A DNA stretch of 27,236 nucleotides, taken from the NCBI GenBank assembly GCA_964393115.1, contig CAYMST010000026.1, forward strand, positions 1-27,236, read 5' to 3'. The notes beneath the pieces were generated by a model. That model did no database searches, had not been told where the DNA came from, and saw only the letters and a list, made by a program, of their open reading frames with translations. This document shows, piece after piece, positions 24,813 to 27,236 of this stretch. This DNA is from CAYMST01 sp964393115 (GTDB lineage Bacteria; Bacteroidota; Bacteroidia; Cytophagales; Cyclobacteriaceae). A program made the translations under genes and the position numbers. Position 1 is the stretch's first letter, and each line of letters opens with the position of its first letter.

Positions 24813-25187
24813 ATGAAGATTTTCGTATGGATCTTACAAATCGTTAGTGCCTTGATCTTGTTACAGACCTTATTTTTTAAGTTTTCGGCTGCGGAAGAGT
24901 CAGTCTACATATTTAGTACTATTGGTATGGAACCATGGGGTCGTATTGGAGTTGGCATTTCTGAATTGATAACGGGAATTTTACTACTTACTAAAAAATT
25001 CGCTTGGTTTGGTGCCCTAATGGCTGCAGGAATTATGGCAGGAGCCATATTCTTCCATATTACTATATTAGGTATTGAGGTGAAAGGTGATGGCGGTTAC
25101 CTATTCGGCCTGGCTTGTTTTGTCTTCGTGGCTAGCTTCGGTATCCTCTGGATGAGAAAAGAAACAATTCCGTTCTTATCGAGATAA
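24813..25187 (+). CDS. DoxX-like four-helix membrane protein
   Basis: A 124-residue integral membrane protein with about four hydrophobic helices (residues 4-22, 45-60, 67-85 and 95-115). The pattern FKFSAAEESVYIFSTIGMEPWGRI followed by GISELITGILLL is typical of the DoxX/DoxD-like family, in which a Lys and an Arg-Gly element near the first loop are common. The family includes quinol-oxidase-associated and stress-related proteins, and the exact job here is unknown. The gene has its own promoter and a strong hairpin behind it, so it is a single-gene unit. Confidence 0.82.
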   Translation: MKIFVWILQIVSALILLQTLFFKFSAAEESVYIFSTIGMEPWGRIGVGISELITGILLLTKKFAWFGALMAAGIMAGAIFFHITILGIEVKGDGGYLFGLACFVFVASFGILWMRKETIPFLSR

Positions 25188-25208
25188 TTTTCACATTGAT
25201 AAAGGCCT

Positions 25209-25243
25209 TTTCGAGGAAGAGAAGAGTTTTCTCTTCCTCGAAA
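25209..25243. terminator. Bidirectional hairpin between convergent genes
   Basis: TTTCGAGGAAGAGAA (25209-25223) and TTCTCTTCCTCGAAA (25229-25243) form a perfect 15-bp stem with a 5-base loop. It lies between the DoxX-like stop and the stop of the convergent lipoprotein gene. Neither side has a good T tract. Confidence 0.65.
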
Positions 25244-25268
25244 TAACCACTTTTATGGTTAGAAACTT

Positions 25269-25886
25269 CTACTCGGATAAGTACAAGCGAAAATTTCCAC
25301 TTATTAGCTTGGGTTCATTTTTAGAGTTGTAAAATGTCTTTTTGAACATACCATCGTACCAGTTATTGGAGTCAACTCCCTTATGGGGTGTTATGGTAAT
25401 TTCCGCAGTTTCCGTGTGTTGCACCGCTGTCTCAGATGTCGGGTATGATTTCCACTCATCGTCTTTAGTGACAAATGAAAGTGTTACGCAATAGTCACAG
25501 ATTTGATTTTTCGCATCGCGGAAAGTTGGTGATTCATACTTCATGAATCTTTCTAATCGATCAAACCCGTTTGTAGGAATTTGAGATATGTCCACAACAT
25601 TACTTATAGTTATGATGAGAGCGGTGTCATTAGGTAAACTAGCTTTCTGATGAGGGATGAAATAGCCAGTGGAATGCTTAAACTCTTGAATAAAGGTGGA
25701 ATCCGTATGCTCGATAGTTTCATATTCTGCACCGGACCATAACCAAAGGAAATCCTTGTCTTCAATCTGCTCGCTAGGAACAGATAAATTGAGAGATCTA
25801 TTCTGGCGTGGGGAAGCTGATTCCTCATCCGGGTGGCAAGACGAAAATACAATAGCGGTAAATAGTAATAACAAATAGTACTTCAT
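25269..25886 (-). CDS. Lipoprotein of unknown function, paralog 1 (CxxC)
   Basis: I start this 205-residue protein at the ATG read from 25886 (MKYYLLLLFTAIVFSSC), which gives a proper type II signal peptide with lipobox FSSC and lipid Cys17; an upstream ATG at 25907 would add seven residues that fit less well. The mature protein contains EHTDSTF (59-65), a CDYC pair (Cys130 and Cys133), then a Trp (EWKSYP) and a final strand FKKTFYNSKNEPKLISGNFR. It is related to the next lipoprotein upstream. The likely site is the periplasmic face of a membrane. No function is recognised, and the CxxC lacks the thioredoxin context. Confidence 0.82.
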   Translation of the reverse strand: MKYYLLLLFTAIVFSSCHPDEESASPRQNRSLNLSVPSEQIEDKDFLWLWSGAEYETIEHTDSTFIQEFKHSTGYFIPHQKASLPNDTALIITISNVVDISQIPTNGFDRLERFMKYESPTFRDAKNQICDYCVTLSFVTKDDEWKSYPTSETAVQHTETAEITITPHKGVDSNNWYDGMFKKTFYNSKNEPKLISGNFRLYLSE

Positions 25887-25904
25887 AATATTAAGATTTA
25901 GGAG

Positions 25905-25936
25905 CAAAGGTAACTGATTCTTAAAGCTTCCCCCAA
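25905..25936 (-). promoter_or_regulatory. Candidate promoter of lipoprotein paralog 1
   Basis: On the minus strand TACCTTTG (complement of 25905-25912) fits TAnnTTTG exactly, with TTG (complement of 25934-25936) 21 bases upstream. It lies in the 64-bp gap after paralog 2, so the second gene could be transcribed alone. Confidence 0.45.
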
Positions 25937-25950
25937 TTATTTGGATATCT

Positions 25951-26553
25951 TCAAAAAATACTAGTCACCACCTTGGCCCGAAGTATTTTCGTATTTCCAA
26001 GGCTGTCATACAAAGTCTTAGTGAATTTAATTTCATAAAATGCTTCTGATTGATCAGTCAAAAGCTGTTGAATATCGATATCTTGTATGCCATGTTTAGT
26101 AGTTTGGTCCAAGCTATTATCAGGAATTCCTGTCCAGGTCTTGTTTCCGTTTTCTATCCATGTACTGAAGCAAAATGGACAGTCCTCGTTTTCTGCAATC
26201 AAGAACTGAGGTTGATTATTTGCATTCAGATGTAAGGTTAAGTCCGACTCAAAAGACCCACCTTTTGCGAGGTCAGCAATTTGGTGAAAGCTTATACCAA
26301 TTGTATTGTTTGAATCTCTAAAACCTATGACGCGCTGTTGATCTACTTTGAAAGTTGAATCGGTATGTTCCAATACCTTGAAGTTATTCAGCTTATACAA
26401 CCAGTTTGCCTTTTGTTCGGTAGAATGAAATGAGTTTATCTCAGTTTTTTCCGTGTAGTACATGACTTCTTCTAGTGAAGAAAACGTCTGATCACCTTGA
26501 TCGCAACTGACTAATGAAGCAATAGATATGAGACTGAGGATATAGCACTTCAT
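25951..26553 (-). CDS. Lipoprotein of unknown function, paralog 2 (CxxC)
   Basis: A 200-residue predicted lipoprotein with leader MKCYILSLISIASLVSC (lipobox LVSC, lipid Cys17). It shares with its downstream neighbour the identical EHTDSTF heptapeptide (62-68), a CxxC pair (CPFC, Cys125 and Cys128) followed by Trp-x-x-x-Pro (WTGIP), and a similar C-terminal strand (FTKTLYDSLGNTKILRAKV). Overall similarity is otherwise low, so the duplication is old or fast-evolving. No named family is recognised. A TATTTTTG box on the minus strand (26577-26584) is a probable -7 promoter element 24 bases before the start. Confidence 0.82.
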   Translation of the reverse strand: MKCYILSLISIASLVSCDQGDQTFSSLEEVMYYTEKTEINSFHSTEQKANWLYKLNNFKVLEHTDSTFKVDQQRVIGFRDSNNTIGISFHQIADLAKGGSFESDLTLHLNANNQPQFLIAENEDCPFCFSTWIENGNKTWTGIPDNSLDQTTKHGIQDIDIQQLLTDQSEAFYEIKFTKTLYDSLGNTKILRAKVVTSIF

Positions 26554-26935
26554 GTTAACTTTTAGATTTTAAAGTACAAAAATAGCGAATTCAATCGGGC
26601 GGTAAGTTAGATAGCTCCGGCGTGTCTTGGAGTTTTATTCAATAAATATCTATAATGCTATGTCCTAAATCCAAGGTGTCACTCAAAATAAGTAGTATAT
26701 CAGAAAATCAATGAAGAATGTTCAAATCAACTATAGTTTTAGCAGTTTAAAGCACGAAATGACCTAACATAGAACTCGATATTAAAGTTTGACGTTAAAG
26801 AACCATTGATTTAATACCTATGAGGGTTCGATTCTACCCAACAAATTAACGATTTGAGTGTTAGAGGACAGGTCGGTAGAATAATGAGGTATGATTTTAA
26901 TAAAATCGAGTAATTTTATCTCGACAATTAGATAT
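26554..26935. other. Gene-free stretch of 382 bp between divergent genes
   Basis: This separates lipoprotein paralog 2 and the DinB-like gene. No gene is supported; the longest short frames (about 18 codons) lack coding character. It holds a -7-like box for the minus-strand gene (26577-26584) and nested symmetric sequences just before the DinB-like ATG (26893-26924). Confidence 0.6.
26577..26584 (-). promoter_or_regulatory. Candidate -7 box of lipoprotein paralog 2
   Basis: The complement of 26577-26584 reads TATTTTTG, an exact TAnnTTTG match, 24 bases before the ATG. No -33 TTTG is visible at the proper spacing. Confidence 0.4.
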
Positions 26936-27236
26936 ATGAGCATTATCAACTCTACAGCTGAAATCTTAGATCAGCTAAAAGTAGTGACGCAACAGATACA
27001 GGAGAATGATTTTGTGTTTCCTTCGGAGATCCTTAACGGCTCTACGCTAGGTCAACATGTGAGGCATACATTGGAGTTTTTCATCTGCCTGCAAGATTCT
27101 TATGAGCTTGGTGTGGTGAACTATGACAAGAGAAACAGGGATAAGAAGATTGAAAACAGCCCAATTGAAGCAACCACAACTATTGAAGCATTAAAGAAAT
27201 TTCTAGTTGATACTCCCGCAAATAAAAAGTTAGTCT
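26936..27236 (+). CDS. DinB-family protein, 3' end outside the window
   Basis: About 100 residues of a protein starting MSIINSTAEILDQL at the ATG 26936. The block TLGQHVRHTLEFF (about 38-50) with a His that would bind metal, followed by LGVVNYDKRNRDKKIENSP, is the pattern of DinB/YfiT-like four-helix-bundle proteins in this phylum. Such proteins bind a divalent metal through three histidines and are often linked to thiol chemistry; the remaining ligands lie past the window. Specific function is unknown. Confidence 0.8.
   Translation, partial: MSIINSTAEILDQLKVVTQQIQENDFVFPSEILNGSTLGQHVRHTLEFFICLQDSYELGVVNYDKRNRDKKIENSPIEATTTIEALKKFLVDTPANKKLV

Noticed and set aside
26824..26839. tRNA T-arm-like sequence (gggttcgattctaccc)
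   Set aside because: The stem does not pair properly as a 5-bp T arm, and no acceptor, D or anticodon arms can be formed upstream.
1..27236. CRISPR array, insertion sequence or defence island
   Set aside because: No regularly spaced repeats, transposase motifs, terminal inverted repeats, Cas or known defence genes were seen in the window.

Overview
The window is a 27.2 kb piece of an AT-rich chromosome from a member of the phylum Bacteroidota, probably an aerobic Cytophagales-type bacterium. This is inferred from gene content: an IF-2 with a very long K/P/E-rich and G/R/N-rich N-terminal extension, a Bacteroidota-type polyprenyl synthetase, a Wzi/RemB-like outer-membrane protein, a GH3-family acyl-adenylating protein after lptB, and several TAnnTTTG-type (-7) promoter boxes with little Shine-Dalgarno use. 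No rRNA, tRNA, CRISPR array, prophage or insertion sequence was seen. Both end genes (infB, and a DinB-like gene) are cut by the window.

Layout: (1) 1-2630, infB with a UUCG-loop terminator. (2) 2631-3082, a gene-free stretch holding a decayed relic of a lipoprotein gene. (3) 3083-4678, a DUF427 protein, a convergent nitroreductase and a divergent Nfu-type Fe-S scaffold. (4) 4875-6579 minus strand, an outer-membrane beta-barrel and a short-chain polyprenyl diphosphate synthase. (5) 6641-10466, a small conserved-looking protein, a Wzi/RemB-like protein and an MsbA-like ABC exporter. (6) 10609-12111 minus, a large helical-repeat protein of unknown role behind a 567-bp gene-free AT-rich leader. 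(7) 12679-15153, an operon of a two-TM coiled-coil protein, GmhA and the ComM/YifB AAA+ protein, abutted by a convergent NUMOD4-HNH endonuclease-like gene. (8) 15858-19456, type I pullulanase overlapping recJ. (9) 19483-24583, lptB, a frameshifted lipoprotein gene, a GH3-family gene, rmuC and a GroES-like co-chaperone. (10) 24728-26553, a DoxX-type membrane protein and two tandem paralogous lipoproteins. (11) 26936-end, a DinB-family gene.

Most of the window is housekeeping or envelope biology: LPS core sugar supply (gmhA), lipid export (MsbA-like), LPS transport energy (lptB), outer-membrane proteins, and DNA repair or uptake (recJ, rmuC, comM). I did not find a convincing new defence or mobile system. 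The most noteworthy items are: the lipoprotein gene at 20252-20985, broken by a one-base frameshift but otherwise intact; a second, decayed copy of part of it about 18 kb away at 2901-2990, with homology ending at nearly the same base as the frameshift; a tandem pair of CxxC lipoproteins; and a stand-alone GroES-like protein that keeps a mobile-loop motif and has an insertion.
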